Shown: positions 15,519 to 25,032 of the stretch, in pieces
Position numbering within the stretch: position 1 is the first letter of the stretch
Layout of the letters: each line of letters starts with the position of its first letter
Assembly (NCBI RefSeq): GCF_030581075.1
Contig: NZ_JAUQSW010000011.1
Coordinates: 124,001 to 188,000 of the forward strand
Length of the DNA stretch: 64,000 bases
Direction: 5' to 3'
From: Hymenobacter cheonanensis
GTDB taxonomy: Bacteria > Bacteroidota > Bacteroidia > Cytophagales > Hymenobacteraceae
Notes under the pieces: generated by a model
Told to the model about the DNA's origin: nothing
What the model saw: the letters and a program-made list of their open reading frames with translations, nothing else
The model's database searches: none
Translations under genes and position numbers: made by a program

Positions 15519-18500
15519 TTATTGCAGGCTGTAGCGCAGCTGAATGCCGCCCTCGGTGGTGGCATTGCGGAAGGCGTTGCTCACGCGGGGCTGCGTGATG
15601 GTCTGGCTGAAATAGAATTGCAGGTTCAGGCGGGCGTTCAGCAGGTAGTCGATGGTGGGGCGCAGCTGCACTTGCAGCGAGCCGTTGGTAACCTGGCTGG
15701 TAGAAGTGCCCACCACGCCCACCACGGCGGCGCTGCCCGTTGCCAGGGCCGGCGGCGTGGTGCCGGGTACGGGCACGGTAGTGGTAGCGGGCACCGGGTC
15801 GACCGAGCCCAGGATGCTGCGCTGGATGGTGGCGTTGTCGCGGATGCTGAGGTCGAGGCGGCCGGTGAGGTTGTTTTTCAGCACCCGCTGCTCGCCGCCC
15901 ACCCGGAAGGGCAGCTTGAAGCCGGTGGCCGCGTAGCCCAGGCCAATGACCAGCTCGGTGGTGTGCAGCTCGGTTACCTGGGCGTTGGTAATGTTCAGCG
16001 ACACGGCGCGGGCGGTGTTGTACTGCACGCGGCCGGTCACGTTGTTCACGGTCTGAAAATTCAGCCCTAGCAGCGGGGCCATGCTCTCGATAATGCTGAC
16101 CTGGCCCACCACGTAGTAGGGCACCACCTGGCCGGTGGCATTGGAGAGGAAGGGCGTGGCGGGCGCGGGCCCAAACGTGGGCTCATTCTCGTAGGCCGTA
16201 GAGGTGGTGTAGCCGCCCAGGTTGTAGATAGACGAGTACACGTGGCTCAGGGTAAACGAGCGGAAGACGTTGCGGATGCCCGGCAGGTCGGAAAAGCCGT
16301 TGTACTGCACGTTCCAGTTGGGCAGCGGAATCACCGAGAAGGGGTTAAAGGTCTTGGCCTCGTAGCCATCCGACGACTTACCGTGGTAGGCATCGAGAAA
16401 GCTTTGCAGCAGCACATCCTGCGAGTTGTAGCTGTAGAGGTTGGTGGCCTGGTTGGTATAGGTCGTTACGGGCCGGCCGGTGGTGGGGTCTATCGTGGTG
16501 TAGCTTACCGTGCGGGTGCTGGAAGGGCTAGCCGCCTGCAGGCGCTGCTGCACAATGGCGCGGTTGGCCACGAAGCGGTCGAAGGCCTTGCTTGTTTCGC
16601 CATTATTGCCAAGGTCGCCAAACAGGGTTTGCACCGTGATGGTGCTCACGCTGTACGAGCCCGTGCCCAGGGCCTGGGTATTGGCCAGGTGCCGGTCGGC
16701 AAAGGGGTTGAGCGTGCCGTTGGCCAGGTACGCCGCGCTGGTGGTGTCGATGGCCAGGCGGTAGTAGGCCTCGTTGTTGCGCACCTTCTGGCTGCGCAAA
16801 TCCAGCTGGATGTTGAAGCCCCGGAAGGGCTCCAGGGTGGTGCGGGCCGTGAAGTTTTCGGTGAGGATATTCGAGAGCGGCGTGTTCAGGTACTGGCTTT
16901 GCTGGGTGTACCAGTTGTTGGAGCTGGCCAGGTTATAAAGCTCGCCGGTGGTGTACTGCTGGCCCAGGATGAAGGGAATGCCCGGGGCTAGCCCGCCAAA
17001 TCGGTTGTCGAGGCCAAAGTACTTGGTGGCCGGCAGGTAGCCCGGCAGCAGCGTGCCGCTCGACTGCGCGTAGGTGAAGTTGATGCTGCGCGCCGTCATC
17101 ACGGCCCGCAGCACGGCCTTCACGAAGCGCAAGGGGTCTTTGCGGGCCGTATCGGGGGCGGTGGGCGTGGGGCGGGTAGCCACCGGGGCGTTGGGGTTGC
17201 TAGGGTCGGGCTGGGCCGGGCGGGGCGCGGGCGGCGGCGCGTTGTTGATAATGTTCAGGAAGCGCACCTTGTTGTAGAGCTTCACCAGGTCAATCTTGCC
17301 GTTGGCGCTCAGCTCGCGGTTGTTCTGCACGGTATTGCCCAGGTTGGCCAGCGTGGTGGTAGTGTCGCCCACCACGTTGGGGTTGGCGGGTATCCGGATG
17401 CCGGTGGCCGTCGACACGGCCTGCCAGCTGTAGTGCGCCGTGTAGCGCGTGTCGGCCGAAATCCAGTCGGTGAGCGGAAACTTATCGAGCGGCAGGCGGT
17501 AGGTGAGGGCGATGTTCTGGCTGAAGTTGGTGGTGCGGCCGCCGCGCTTCAGGTTGTTCCACTGCTCGGCGCGGTTGTTCTGGGCAATGGTGCCGTCGCC
17601 GAGGCTCTGGCCCACACCCTCGTCAATCACGCCCCGGTTGGTGGCGGTGTAGTCCAAGGTCAGGGCCTTGGTCAGGGCCCAGTTCATGTCGTATATCCGG
17701 TTGATGTAGAACGACTTGTAGAATACCCCATTATCCACGGCCGTGGGCAGCTGGCCGGGCTCGGTTACGCGCTGCAAAAAGCGCTCGTTGTAGCGCCGGT
17801 CGAGGTCGGTGCGGAACGAGAAGCGCGAGGGCAGCGGCGTAAAGTTGATTTGCTGAAAAATCTTCAGGTACGGGTTATCAAGCGCTTTGAAGCTGGCCAG
17901 CGGCGTGTAGTTGCGCGGAGTAGTCTGGTAGATGTAGGCCAGCGCGGCCGTGTACGACTGCGTGTAGTCGCGCTGGGTATTGATGTCGGTGTGCAGGCGC
18001 TCGGTGATGGCGTAGCTCACGGCCACGTTCTCGATGTCCCAGGGGTGGGTTTTGGTTTGGGTGGGGGCGCGCTCCTTGCGCACGTTCAGTACCGAGATGC
18101 TGCGGGTGGTGGTGCGGTCTACCACCAGGCTTTTGTAGGCCGTGGCATCGGCGCTGTTCTTAAACTTCTGGAGGCTCTGCTCCAGCTTGGTGTCGGGGTC
18201 GAGCGGGTCGTACTGCGGCGTAATGGTCTGGCGGCCTAGCTGCACCAGCACCGGCACCCGCAGGCGCAGCTGCGGCGGCAGCAGCTTATCGGCGGCCACG
18301 GTAGCGTTGAGGTCGCCGCGCAGCACGTCGCTGGTCGAGCGCTGCTGGGCCTTATCCTGCAAGCCCCCGAAGCCCACGCCGATAAATGAGCCGGTGGCCG
18401 TGAGGTTGGCCAGGTCGGCCAGCTTCACGTTCAGGCGGGCGTTGGCGGCCCAGCCGCCCTGGTTGTCGAAGTCAAACACCCGGAACTCATCGGCCCACAG

Positions 18501-21500
18501 CGTCACGCTCTTGTCGCCGGTGTCGGTATCGGCGCCCACGTTGGTGGCGGCCGGGTTCAGTACCCCAATCATGCAGCCCTGCACCTGCGAGAAATCAGGG
18601 TTGCCCATAATCGTGATAATGGGCCCTTTCTCCCGCAGCACTGGGTCGAGAAACACCTGAAACGGGGTGGTGTAGCTTACGGTAGGCTGCTGATTGCGAG
18701 TGGCTTTGGCATCAATAAAAGCCTGCAAAGCCACGTCCACGCTGTTTTCCGGGCGCCAGACCCGGTCCTGCGCTGTTTCGCCGGGCTGGGTCACTACCAG
18801 CGGCAGCGAGTACTCGTAGTAGTTCTGGCTGTAGTCGGTGCCGATGCGGATAAAGGCCCGCACGTCGCCGTCGGCCAGCTTGGTGGTGCTGTTGGCCTCG
18901 GCGTGCAGGTACATGCGCAGGCGCTTGTAGCGCAGCAGGTTGGTGGTCAGGTTTTTGTAGGCCGCTTTGCCGTAGCCGTCGCGCAGCCGGGTCACGGCCA
19001 GGCGCAGGCTCTGCTCGTTTTGCTGGCGCGACACGGCCGTGGAGCCGTACTCCACGTCGCGGGTGATGTTGGGCGGCACCACGTAGGGGATGGCGCCGGT
19101 GCTGCTGACGCTGGCCGCCGAGGGCCCATTTTCTTCCACGCTCACCGTCGACACGGCAAAGGCGTCGGCATCGGTAGGGTTGCCAATGCCCGGCACCTGA
19201 ATGCGCGGGTCGGCGATGCGGCTGGCGTACTGGCGCCACTGGTTGGCCACAAACTGCGGCTGCACCATGCGCAGCACCACCGGCTGCTGCCAGCCCGTCA
19301 TGTACAGGCGCATGAAGCGAATGTTCTTGAAGCCAAAGGGCTGGCCGTTGTTGCCCTGCACGCGCCCGGGCTGGCGAATGGGAATGCGGAACTGGTACCA
19401 CGTTACCTGGTCGCCACCGCTGGCGGGTACCGTGTTGGTCACCTTATCGGTAATGTAGTTCTGGCCCACGTTCAGCTGGCCCGGCAGCAGCGGCATCGTG
19501 TACTCGTAGTACTGCTCGGTGGTTTGAATCACGTTGTCGCGGTTCAAATCTTCCTTGTCGGGGTAGGCCGAGGAGCTGAGCTGCGAGTTCTCGGGCGAGT
19601 TGCCCTCGTAGTTGTCGTAGTTTTTGTAGCGGCCCAGAATCTGGGTGCTGTTGGCGTCGTAGCTAGGGTCGAGGTGGTGGCGGAAGTTATCGTTCGACGG
19701 GTCGGCCAGCGCCCCGTAGCCCGGAATAGCCGCAAACTGCGTCCGCTCGTCGGCATCGGCCAGGCCGTCGAGGCCAATGTCCTGGCTGGCCCGCGCGCCG
19801 GGCGTGGCGTTGAAGGCATCGAGCAAAAACTGCTGGTTCGTAACGCGCCCGAACACCGTGGGCGAGGTAGTGCCCGCCGGGTCGCCGGGCACCGGCAGGC
19901 CGTTCTCAAACTCGTGCTGGCCCTGGTCGCGCAGCACGTCCTCGCTCACGTTGCCCAGGTTCAGCACCAGGTTGCCGCCCGTGGTGTTGGGCGCATCGTT
20001 GCCGTCCTGGTCGGTAATGTTCACCCGCGAGGCCGGCGCATTCGGGTTCGTGACCTTCAGGAAGGGGTCCATCAGCCAGAATTCCAGGTACTCCACGTTC
20101 GAGTTGTCGAAGTCGGTATCGAAGGTGATGCCCCGCGAAATGCCGCCGAAGTTGTTGTCGGGCAGGCCCGCCGCCGGCGAAAACCGTTTGCCGTCAGACA
20201 AAATATTGGGCGTGTAGTTGTAGGGCCCGCGCTCGCCGGGGAAGTACGCCAGGTCGAAGGTATACTCGAAGCCGTTGCCGGTGGCGCCCAGGTCCTTGTT
20301 CGGGAACACCTCGTTGCGCGGCACGCCCCGCACGTAGTGGTTGGCCAGGGTGGCGCCCGCAATGCCGGCCGGCACGTTGGGGCCGTTGGTGTAGTAGCTC
20401 TGGTCTACGGTGTACCAGGCCAGCTTGGCGCGGCGGTAGCCGTTGGTGAGGCCATCCACGGCGCTGTTGGCAAAGGGCGCGGGCGTGGCGGCCAGGCGCC
20501 AGGCCGGCACGGCGGCCAGGCCCCCCAGCGTGTAGGGCGTGCGGGCATTCTCAAAGTCATCGAGGTAGCTCACGCCGTTTTCGCCGTTGCCCAGCTTCGA
20601 CTGCCCGGCAATGAGCTTGGCCACCTCGCCGGTAAAGGCCACCGTAGAAGTCTCTTTGGTGGCCAGGAAGGGCAGGCGGTCCACGAGCTTGGTGAGCACG
20701 CGGCTGTCTTTGCGCAGGCTGATGTCGGCGCCCAGCACGGTGTTGTTGGCCGGCTCGTCGCCGATGTTCACGCGGTTGATGCCCGGCGCCTGGTTTTCCA
20801 GAATGTGCATGGCCGTGGCCCCAATCAGCACATCCTTGCTGAGCGCGTAATCGAGGCGGGTGCCCAGCAGCTTGCGCGGCTGCACCTGCACAAGGGCGTT
20901 TTTCTCGAAGGTTATCCGCAGCTCATTGGCCGAGTTGAGGTAGGCCGGGTTAAGAATCTTGACCTTGGCCTGGTCGTAAAAAACCTGGTAGTCCACGCCC
21001 TCCGTCAGCAGGGTGCTGCCCGCGTACACCTTCACCGAGCCCTGCGCCACCCCAATGCCGGGTAGGCTTATCTCATCGGTGCTGGTGCCCTGGAAGCGCC
21101 CGCGCAGGAAAAACTTGTCCTTCACCTGCTGCTGCTGCGCATCGCTCTGCGTTTGGTTGTAGAGCGCCTGGTACACGTATTTCTGGGCTAGCAGGCGCTC
21201 GTTGGTGGCGTTGGGGCCTAGCGTATCAAACTGCGCCTTGAGGTACGAGCCGAAGGGCTGCACGCTCGGGAAAATAATCTTGCCCAGCTCCGGGTCGATG
21301 GTGATGCCCGGGAAATAGTCGAAGTTGCCGTCGGCGTTGCGGTCGTTGTTGGCGTTCACGCGGTCCAGGCCCAGGGCCTGAATCAGCGGCACGTTTTGCA
21401 GGCGCTGGCCTTCCTTCAGCGAAATCAGGTCGACGCCCGTAATGTCGTCTTTGTAGATAATCTGGAGCTGAAAGTTGTCGCGGTTTACCTGCGAGGTATT

Positions 21501-23246
21501 CAGGGGATAGATGTTTTTCATCATCAAATCCCAGGTCGGCGTGTTGTGGGTCAGCAGGTTCAGGTTGGCCGGGTTCACCGTGGGGTCGGCGGTGCCCACG
21601 CCGGGGTTGGTGGCCTTCAGCATCTTCAGGAAGATAACCTGGTCGGCCTGGGCGCCGGCGTACTCGGTCTGGGTTTCGCCCACCGTGTAGGGCAGGCCGT
21701 TGTAGAGCAGCTCGTAGCTCACGCCCAGCACCTGGTCGGGCAGCAGGGCCGTGTTCAGGTTCACGTAGCCTAGCTGGGCGTTGAAGGTATACTCGTTGGG
21801 CTGCAGCTTGCGGGCGCGCAGGCGCTCGTAGTCGAGGCTTTTCACCAGGCCCAGGCTACCCAGAAACGACTCGACCTGCAGGTTGTCGCGCGCTGCCGCG
21901 CCGCCGTTCGTCAGGGTCGGGAAGAGCGTGTTAGCCTTGTTGCTGGGCGGGGTTTTCACCGTGGGGTTTCGGGCCCCGTTGTAAAACTGCGGGCGGTAGA
22001 GGCGCTCCTGGCGCGGCTCGGCCAGGTCTTGCAGGGCCACCACGTTGCGCAGGTCGGCGGTGGTGCGGTTGTCGTTGGTTATCCACACCTCCAGGCGCCG
22101 GATTTCAAAGCCGCTCTTCACCGTGGGCAGGCCTTGCAGGGCCGCATCGTAGTTGTCGCGGAAGTACTGGCTCAGGAAATAGTGCCGGTCCTTCTCATAC
22201 TGGCTGGCCTTAAGCTCGAAGGTGCGGCTCTGGGCGCCGTTTTGCACGCGCACCTCATCCTGCGAGCCGCGCAGGGTGGCGGCCACCGCCGTCACCCCCA
22301 GCCGGCCAAACTGCAGCTGGGTCTTGATGCCGAACAGGTTGGAGCCGCCCGTTATCAGCGAGTTGTTCAGGGGCATGCTCACGTTGCCCAGGTCCAGCTT
22401 GCGCAGAATGTCGGTGGGCTGGCCGGCGTAGTCGAACTTCATCTGGTTGTCGAAGTCGAACGCCGCCTTGGTATCGTAGTTGAAAACGAGCTTGAGCTTG
22501 GTGCCCACCTGGCCGCTGAGGCTCAGGTTCATGTTCTGCTCAAAAATGAAGTCGCCCACGCTCTGCTGGCGCAAGGTCAGGGCCGGGTTGCGGTTCACGT
22601 TGTACTTGGCCCCGGCCTTGAGCGTGAGCGAGCCCGCCGGCCGAATATCAATGTAAGAGCCGCCAAAAATGCGGTCGGCAATCGGCCCAAGGTAGATTTT
22701 CGGAATCAGGCGCTGGGCCTGCGGCGAGCCCGGCGCGGCCGGGGCACCCGCCACGCCGCCCATCGCCTTCTGGCGGTAGTAGTCGTTGATGGCTTGCCGC
22801 TCCTGAAACTTGAGCAGCTCGGCCTGCGAGATGCTGGTGGGGTCGCGGTAGTCAATCTGCGAGCCCACGGTTTCGCGCACGTTGTAGTTTTTGAGGCTGT
22901 CATCGGGCGTCACTTGCAGCTGCACGCTCTTGGGCAGCGGCAAAATGAGCGGCGAGCGCCGCCCGCGCTGCCCAAAGCGGCTGCCCGCCCGGTCGCGCAC
23001 GGTGCGCAGGCGCGGCCGGCGGCTGGGCCGGTAGCGCCCCGTATCGCCGGGCGCAGTTTGGCTGGGCAGGCCCGGCGGCAACCCTAGCCGGCTCACCCAC
23101 GTAGACCACGCAAACGAGTAGCGGCGGCCAGCCGCCCCGGCCGGCGCCGCCCACACGGCCGCCAGCAGCACCGACGACAGTACGGCCGCCGACAGCAGCG
23201 CGCCCGGAGAAGCGAGTTTAGAACCAGCAGACAGTAGAGACTTCAA
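15519..23246 (-). CDS. sprA: SprA, outer-membrane translocon of the type IX secretion system
   Basis: This is the largest gene in the window, about 2575 residues; SprA proteins are usually 2300-2500. SprA forms the 36-strand outer-membrane pore of the type IX system, which exports gliding adhesins and enzymes. Signatures include KIYLGPIADRIFGGSYIDIR near residue 185, GAKYNVNRNPALTLRQQSVG, NMNLSLSGQVGTKLKL, and a C-terminus in which strand-like stretches dominate and the last residues read GGIQLRYSLQ. No ATG begins the frame. The best start is TTG at 23246, directly before a signal peptide (ALLSAAVLSSVLLAAVWAAP); TTG at 23384 would precede an Arg/Cys-rich stretch that overlaps an inverted repeat. 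ruvA lies upstream and gcvH downstream, a conserved order. No other T9SS gene was seen here. Confidence 0.95.
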   Translation of the reverse strand: MKSLLSAGSKLASPGALLSAAVLSSVLLAAVWAAPAGAAGRRYSFAWSTWVSRLGLPPGLPSQTAPGDTGRYRPSRRPRLRTVRDRAGSRFGQRGRRSPLILPLPKSVQLQVTPDDSLKNYNVRETVGSQIDYRDPTSISQAELLKFQERQAINDYYRQKAMGGVAGAPAAPGSPQAQRLIPKIYLGPIADRIFGGSYIDIRPAGSLTLKAGAKYNVNRNPALTLRQQSVGDFIFEQNMNLSLSGQVGTKLKLVFNYDTKAAFDFDNQMKFDYAGQPTDILRKLDLGNVSMPLNNSLITGGSNLFGIKTQLQFGRLGVTAVAATLRGSQDEVRVQNGAQSRTFELKASQYEKDRHYFLSQYFRDNYDAALQGLPTVKSGFEIRRLEVWITNDNRTTADLRNVVALQDLAEPRQERLYRPQFYNGARNPTVKTPPSNKANTLFPTLTNGGAAARDNLQVESFLGSLGLVKSLDYERLRARKLQPNEYTFNAQLGYVNLNTALLPDQVLGVSYELLYNGLPYTVGETQTEYAGAQADQVIFLKMLKATNPGVGTADPTVNPANLNLLTHNTPTWDLMMKNIYPLNTSQVNRDNFQLQIIYKDDITGVDLISLKEGQRLQNVPLIQALGLDRVNANNDRNADGNFDYFPGITIDPELGKIIFPSVQPFGSYLKAQFDTLGPNATNERLLAQKYVYQALYNQTQSDAQQQQVKDKFFLRGRFQGTSTDEISLPGIGVAQGSVKVYAGSTLLTEGVDYQVFYDQAKVKILNPAYLNSANELRITFEKNALVQVQPRKLLGTRLDYALSKDVLIGATAMHILENQAPGINRVNIGDEPANNTVLGADISLRKDSRVLTKLVDRLPFLATKETSTVAFTGEVAKLIAGQSKLGNGENGVSYLDDFENARTPYTLGGLAAVPAWRLAATPAPFANSAVDGLTNGYRRAKLAWYTVDQSYYTNGPNVPAGIAGATLANHYVRGVPRNEVFPNKDLGATGNGFEYTFDLAYFPGERGPYNYTPNILSDGKRFSPAAGLPDNNFGGISRGITFDTDFDNSNVEYLEFWLMDPFLKVTNPNAPASRVNITDQDGNDAPNTTGGNLVLNLGNVSEDVLRDQGQHEFENGLPVPGDPAGTTSPTVFGRVTNQQFLLDAFNATPGARASQDIGLDGLADADERTQFAAIPGYGALADPSNDNFRHHLDPSYDANSTQILGRYKNYDNYEGNSPENSQLSSSAYPDKEDLNRDNVIQTTEQYYEYTMPLLPGQLNVGQNYITDKVTNTVPASGGDQVTWYQFRIPIRQPGRVQGNNGQPFGFKNIRFMRLYMTGWQQPVVLRMVQPQFVANQWRQYASRIADPRIQVPGIGNPTDADAFAVSTVSVEENGPSAASVSSTGAIPYVVPPNITRDVEYGSTAVSRQQNEQSLRLAVTRLRDGYGKAAYKNLTTNLLRYKRLRMYLHAEANSTTKLADGDVRAFIRIGTDYSQNYYEYSLPLVVTQPGETAQDRVWRPENSVDVALQAFIDAKATRNQQPTVSYTTPFQVFLDPVLREKGPIITIMGNPDFSQVQGCMIGVLNPAATNVGADTDTGDKSVTLWADEFRVFDFDNQGGWAANARLNVKLADLANLTATGSFIGVGFGGLQDKAQQRSTSDVLRGDLNATVAADKLLPPQLRLRVPVLVQLGRQTITPQYDPLDPDTKLEQSLQKFKNSADATAYKSLVVDRTTTRSISVLNVRKERAPTQTKTHPWDIENVAVSYAITERLHTDINTQRDYTQSYTAALAYIYQTTPRNYTPLASFKALDNPYLKIFQQINFTPLPSRFSFRTDLDRRYNERFLQRVTEPGQLPTAVDNGVFYKSFYINRIYDMNWALTKALTLDYTATNRGVIDEGVGQSLGDGTIAQNNRAEQWNNLKRGGRTTNFSQNIALTYRLPLDKFPLTDWISADTRYTAHYSWQAVSTATGIRIPANPNVVGDTTTTLANLGNTVQNNRELSANGKIDLVKLYNKVRFLNIINNAPPPAPRPAQPDPSNPNAPVATRPTPTAPDTARKDPLRFVKAVLRAVMTARSINFTYAQSSGTLLPGYLPATKYFGLDNRFGGLAPGIPFILGQQYTTGELYNLASSNNWYTQQSQYLNTPLSNILTENFTARTTLEPFRGFNIQLDLRSQKVRNNEAYYRLAIDTTSAAYLANGTLNPFADRHLANTQALGTGSYSVSTITVQTLFGDLGNNGETSKAFDRFVANRAIVQQRLQAASPSSTRTVSYTTIDPTTGRPVTTYTNQATNLYSYNSQDVLLQSFLDAYHGKSSDGYEAKTFNPFSVIPLPNWNVQYNGFSDLPGIRNVFRSFTLSHVYSSIYNLGGYTTSTAYENEPTFGPAPATPFLSNATGQVVPYYVVGQVSIIESMAPLLGLNFQTVNNVTGRVQYNTARAVSLNITNAQVTELHTTELVIGLGYAATGFKLPFRVGGEQRVLKNNLTGRLDLSIRDNATIQRSILGSVDPVPATTTVPVPGTTPPALATGSAAVVGVVGTSTSQVTNGSLQVQLRPTIDYLLNARLNLQFYFSQTITQPRVSNAFRNATTEGGIQLRYSLQ

Positions 23247-23341
23247 GCAGATGCAGGTGCGGCGGCCGCCTCGCAGCGGCACCGGATTTAGACGAGGATA
23301 ACGAATCGGTAAGCAGTTGTGCCTGCGAGTGCAACGCAGCA

Positions 23342-23418
23342 GGAGCGCGGCAATCTTCCCTTCCCACCAGGGGTATTCAGCCAATGGTGCGGACGATAAG
23401 GAGAGATTGCCGCGCTCC
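23342..23418. repeat. Inverted repeat upstream of sprA (family B)
   Basis: GGAGCGCGGCAATCT (23342-23356) and AGATTGCCGCGCTCC (23404-23418) are perfect complements 47 bases apart. A separate short palindrome, GTTGCGCGCGCAAC, follows at 23424-23437. The region is the 223-base space between ruvA and sprA. No T-run follows, so it looks like a REP-type element rather than a terminator. It appears once in this window. Confidence 0.65.
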
Positions 23419-23469
23419 GTTTCGTTGCGCGCGCAACAGCAAAATACAGGGCATTTAAGCTAAAAGGCT

Positions 23470-24075
23470 TTAGTACGACTTGAGGGCAAATTTGATGAGT
23501 TCTTCCACGCTCAGGTCGTTGCCGTGCTTGTGCTGAATCTGGTCGAGATTTTTCTCAGCAGCCGCCCGGGCAAACCCCAGCATGACTAATGCCTGCAACG
23601 CCTCTTGGCGCTGCGTATTGTGCTGGCGGGCTAGCGGCACGGTATCCACGCCGGCCTTGGCCAGCAGCTCGTCCTTGCGCAGCTTGTCGCGCAGGTCCAG
23701 AATTACCCGCTGGGCCGTCTTAGGCCCCACGCCCTTGATGCTCTGGATGGCGCGCACGTCCTCGTTCACGATGGCCTGTCGAATATCGGCCACGCCCATG
23801 CTGCTCACCATGTTGATGCCCGTGCCCGGCCCAATGCCCGACACCGATATCAGGTGCAGAAACAGCGCCTTCTCGTTGGGGTCGAGGAAGCCGTAGAGCG
23901 TCTGGCCGTCTTCCTTGATGTGTTGGTAGGTGTACACCTTTACCTTTTCCAGCTCGGCGGGCAGCTTGGAGTAGGTAGCCAGCGAAATCTTTACTTCGTA
24001 GCCCACGCCCTGGGTGTCGATGATGGCTTGGGTGGGGTCTTTATAGGCGAGTTTACCGTCGAGGTAGGCAATCAT
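23470..24075 (-). CDS. ruvA: Holliday junction branch migration protein RuvA
   Basis: The protein has 201 residues, typical for RuvA. It binds four-way DNA junctions as a tetramer and loads the RuvB motor for branch migration in recombinational repair. Domain I (1-65) is an OB fold starting MIAYLDGKLAYKDPTQAIID with GVGYEVKISLATY. Domain II has two helix-hairpin-helix motifs (SVSGIGPGTGINMVSS and SIKGVGPKTAQRVILDLRDK). Domain III, the RuvB-contacting three-helix bundle, ends the protein (EALQALVMLGFARAAAEKNL). ATG 24075 is clearly the start; 38 upstream in-frame codons have no family sequence and contain the promoter box. ruvB is not in the window. The frame ends 223 bases before sprA. Confidence 0.97.
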   Translation of the reverse strand: MIAYLDGKLAYKDPTQAIIDTQGVGYEVKISLATYSKLPAELEKVKVYTYQHIKEDGQTLYGFLDPNEKALFLHLISVSGIGPGTGINMVSSMGVADIRQAIVNEDVRAIQSIKGVGPKTAQRVILDLRDKLRKDELLAKAGVDTVPLARQHNTQRQEALQALVMLGFARAAAEKNLDQIQHKHGNDLSVEELIKFALKSY

Positions 24076-24128
24076 AGCGAGAGGGTGGTAATGCGGCGGG
24101 GGTGCGAAGGGCCCGCCGCTTGCCAACT

Positions 24129-24136
24129 CAAATCTA
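24129..24136 (-). promoter_or_regulatory. Predicted -7 promoter box of ruvA
   Basis: TAGATTTG on the minus strand matches TAnnTTTG and lies 53 bases before the ruvA start codon. The remaining space up to the divergent lipoprotein gene is AT-rich. Confidence 0.55.
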
Positions 24137-24318
24137 CTTCCGGCAAGTTCAATAATGAAGGGTAGGTGGGCTCTGCGTGCGCAAGCCAAGCTACCGAATA
24201 AGAGTGCTGGTTAACTAAACCAGTTTTGTATTAAGATTTTTAACTTCTTAGTATTTCATGGAAATTTTTATTATTATTGCTTTTGAATCTGTCTCTTCAC
24301 CAACTCCTTTTTCACTCT

Positions 24319-25032
24319 ATGAAAAAACATACCCTACTTAGCAGGAAGGGCCTGCTAGCGATGGCTGTACTGCTAGCCAGCAGCGTCGGCGGCTTATACA
24401 GCTGCCAGAAGAACCCGCAGGAAGCACCCGCCCCGGCACCTGCGGCCTCGCCTTTTGAGGCCATGCGGAGCGCCTTTAACGCCGCCGGTCACGAACAGGC
24501 CCTAACACAGCCTTTCGGCGACTCTGCCAGGCTCCGCTGGGAGCCAACGTGGCGCGCGGCCCACGACAAAACGGACCCCACCGGCGTGGTATATACCTAC
24601 GTGCCCCTTATTCCGGCGCTAGTCGACGCTGGTGGCCGGCAGCGAGCCGGCGAATTTCACATGGTCGGTACGCAGCGGTTTATTATCGCAAAGCACGTTG
24701 GTAATGCATATAGCTTCGACCTAGCCACCTATACAGTAGCCCAGCCCGATAGCAAAGCCGCCAGTACCAAGCGCCGAACATTTGCAGAAGCTGCCGCGCA
24801 GCCCATTTTATTTGCTGCTTTCTCCGGTAAGCTGTCCTTGCAAGGGCTGACTTCAGAGAAGCACGCTATTTTTTCTTACCTGAATGGTGGGCTGGTTTCC
24901 TCTTCGAAGAAAATCAAATCAAAGGCACTGGCGGCGCTACTACGAATGCCTATGCATGCGTTACCGTTTATACCTGCTATTGGCAGGCCTTTTGCGAACA
25001 TAATGGCAACCCGATTACCTATGGCGCAATGA
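24319..25032 (+). CDS. Lipoprotein, N-terminal part of a probably frameshifted gene
   Basis: This frame codes 237 residues. It begins with a lipoprotein signal (KGLLAMAVLLASSVGGLYSC, lipobox ending at Cys), then a Pro/Ala linker and a soluble domain (RLRWEPTWRAAHDKTDPTG, GEFHMVGTQRFIIAKHVG). From about 24920 on, the protein in this frame turns into an unremarkable Leu/Pro/Met stretch, while the frame of the next gene continues with well-formed coding sequence (GTGGATTNAYACVTVYTCYW). A lost base near 24920-24926 (CAAAGGC) would explain this, giving one protein of about 510 residues over 24319-25847. The two frames overlap by ATGA at 25029-25032, so coupled translation is the alternative. I do not recognise the N-terminal domain. 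Nothing is known of its role. Confidence 0.7.
   Translation: MKKHTLLSRKGLLAMAVLLASSVGGLYSCQKNPQEAPAPAPAASPFEAMRSAFNAAGHEQALTQPFGDSARLRWEPTWRAAHDKTDPTGVVYTYVPLIPALVDAGGRQRAGEFHMVGTQRFIIAKHVGNAYSFDLATYTVAQPDSKAASTKRRTFAEAAAQPILFAAFSGKLSLQGLTSEKHAIFSYLNGGLVSSSKKIKSKALAALLRMPMHALPFIPAIGRPFANIMATRLPMAQ

Noticed and set aside
18903..21065. A 720-codon plus-strand open frame opposite sprA
   Set aside because: It is fully antisense to sprA, rich in Val/Gly/Ala/His/Arg as expected from reverse GC-rich codons, and has no recognisable domain. The sprA frame has strong family signatures.
24920..24926. Programmed -1 frameshift at CAAAGGC
   Set aside because: No X-XXY-YYZ slippery heptamer and no strong downstream stem were seen, so a mutation or sequencing error is more likely than programmed shifting.
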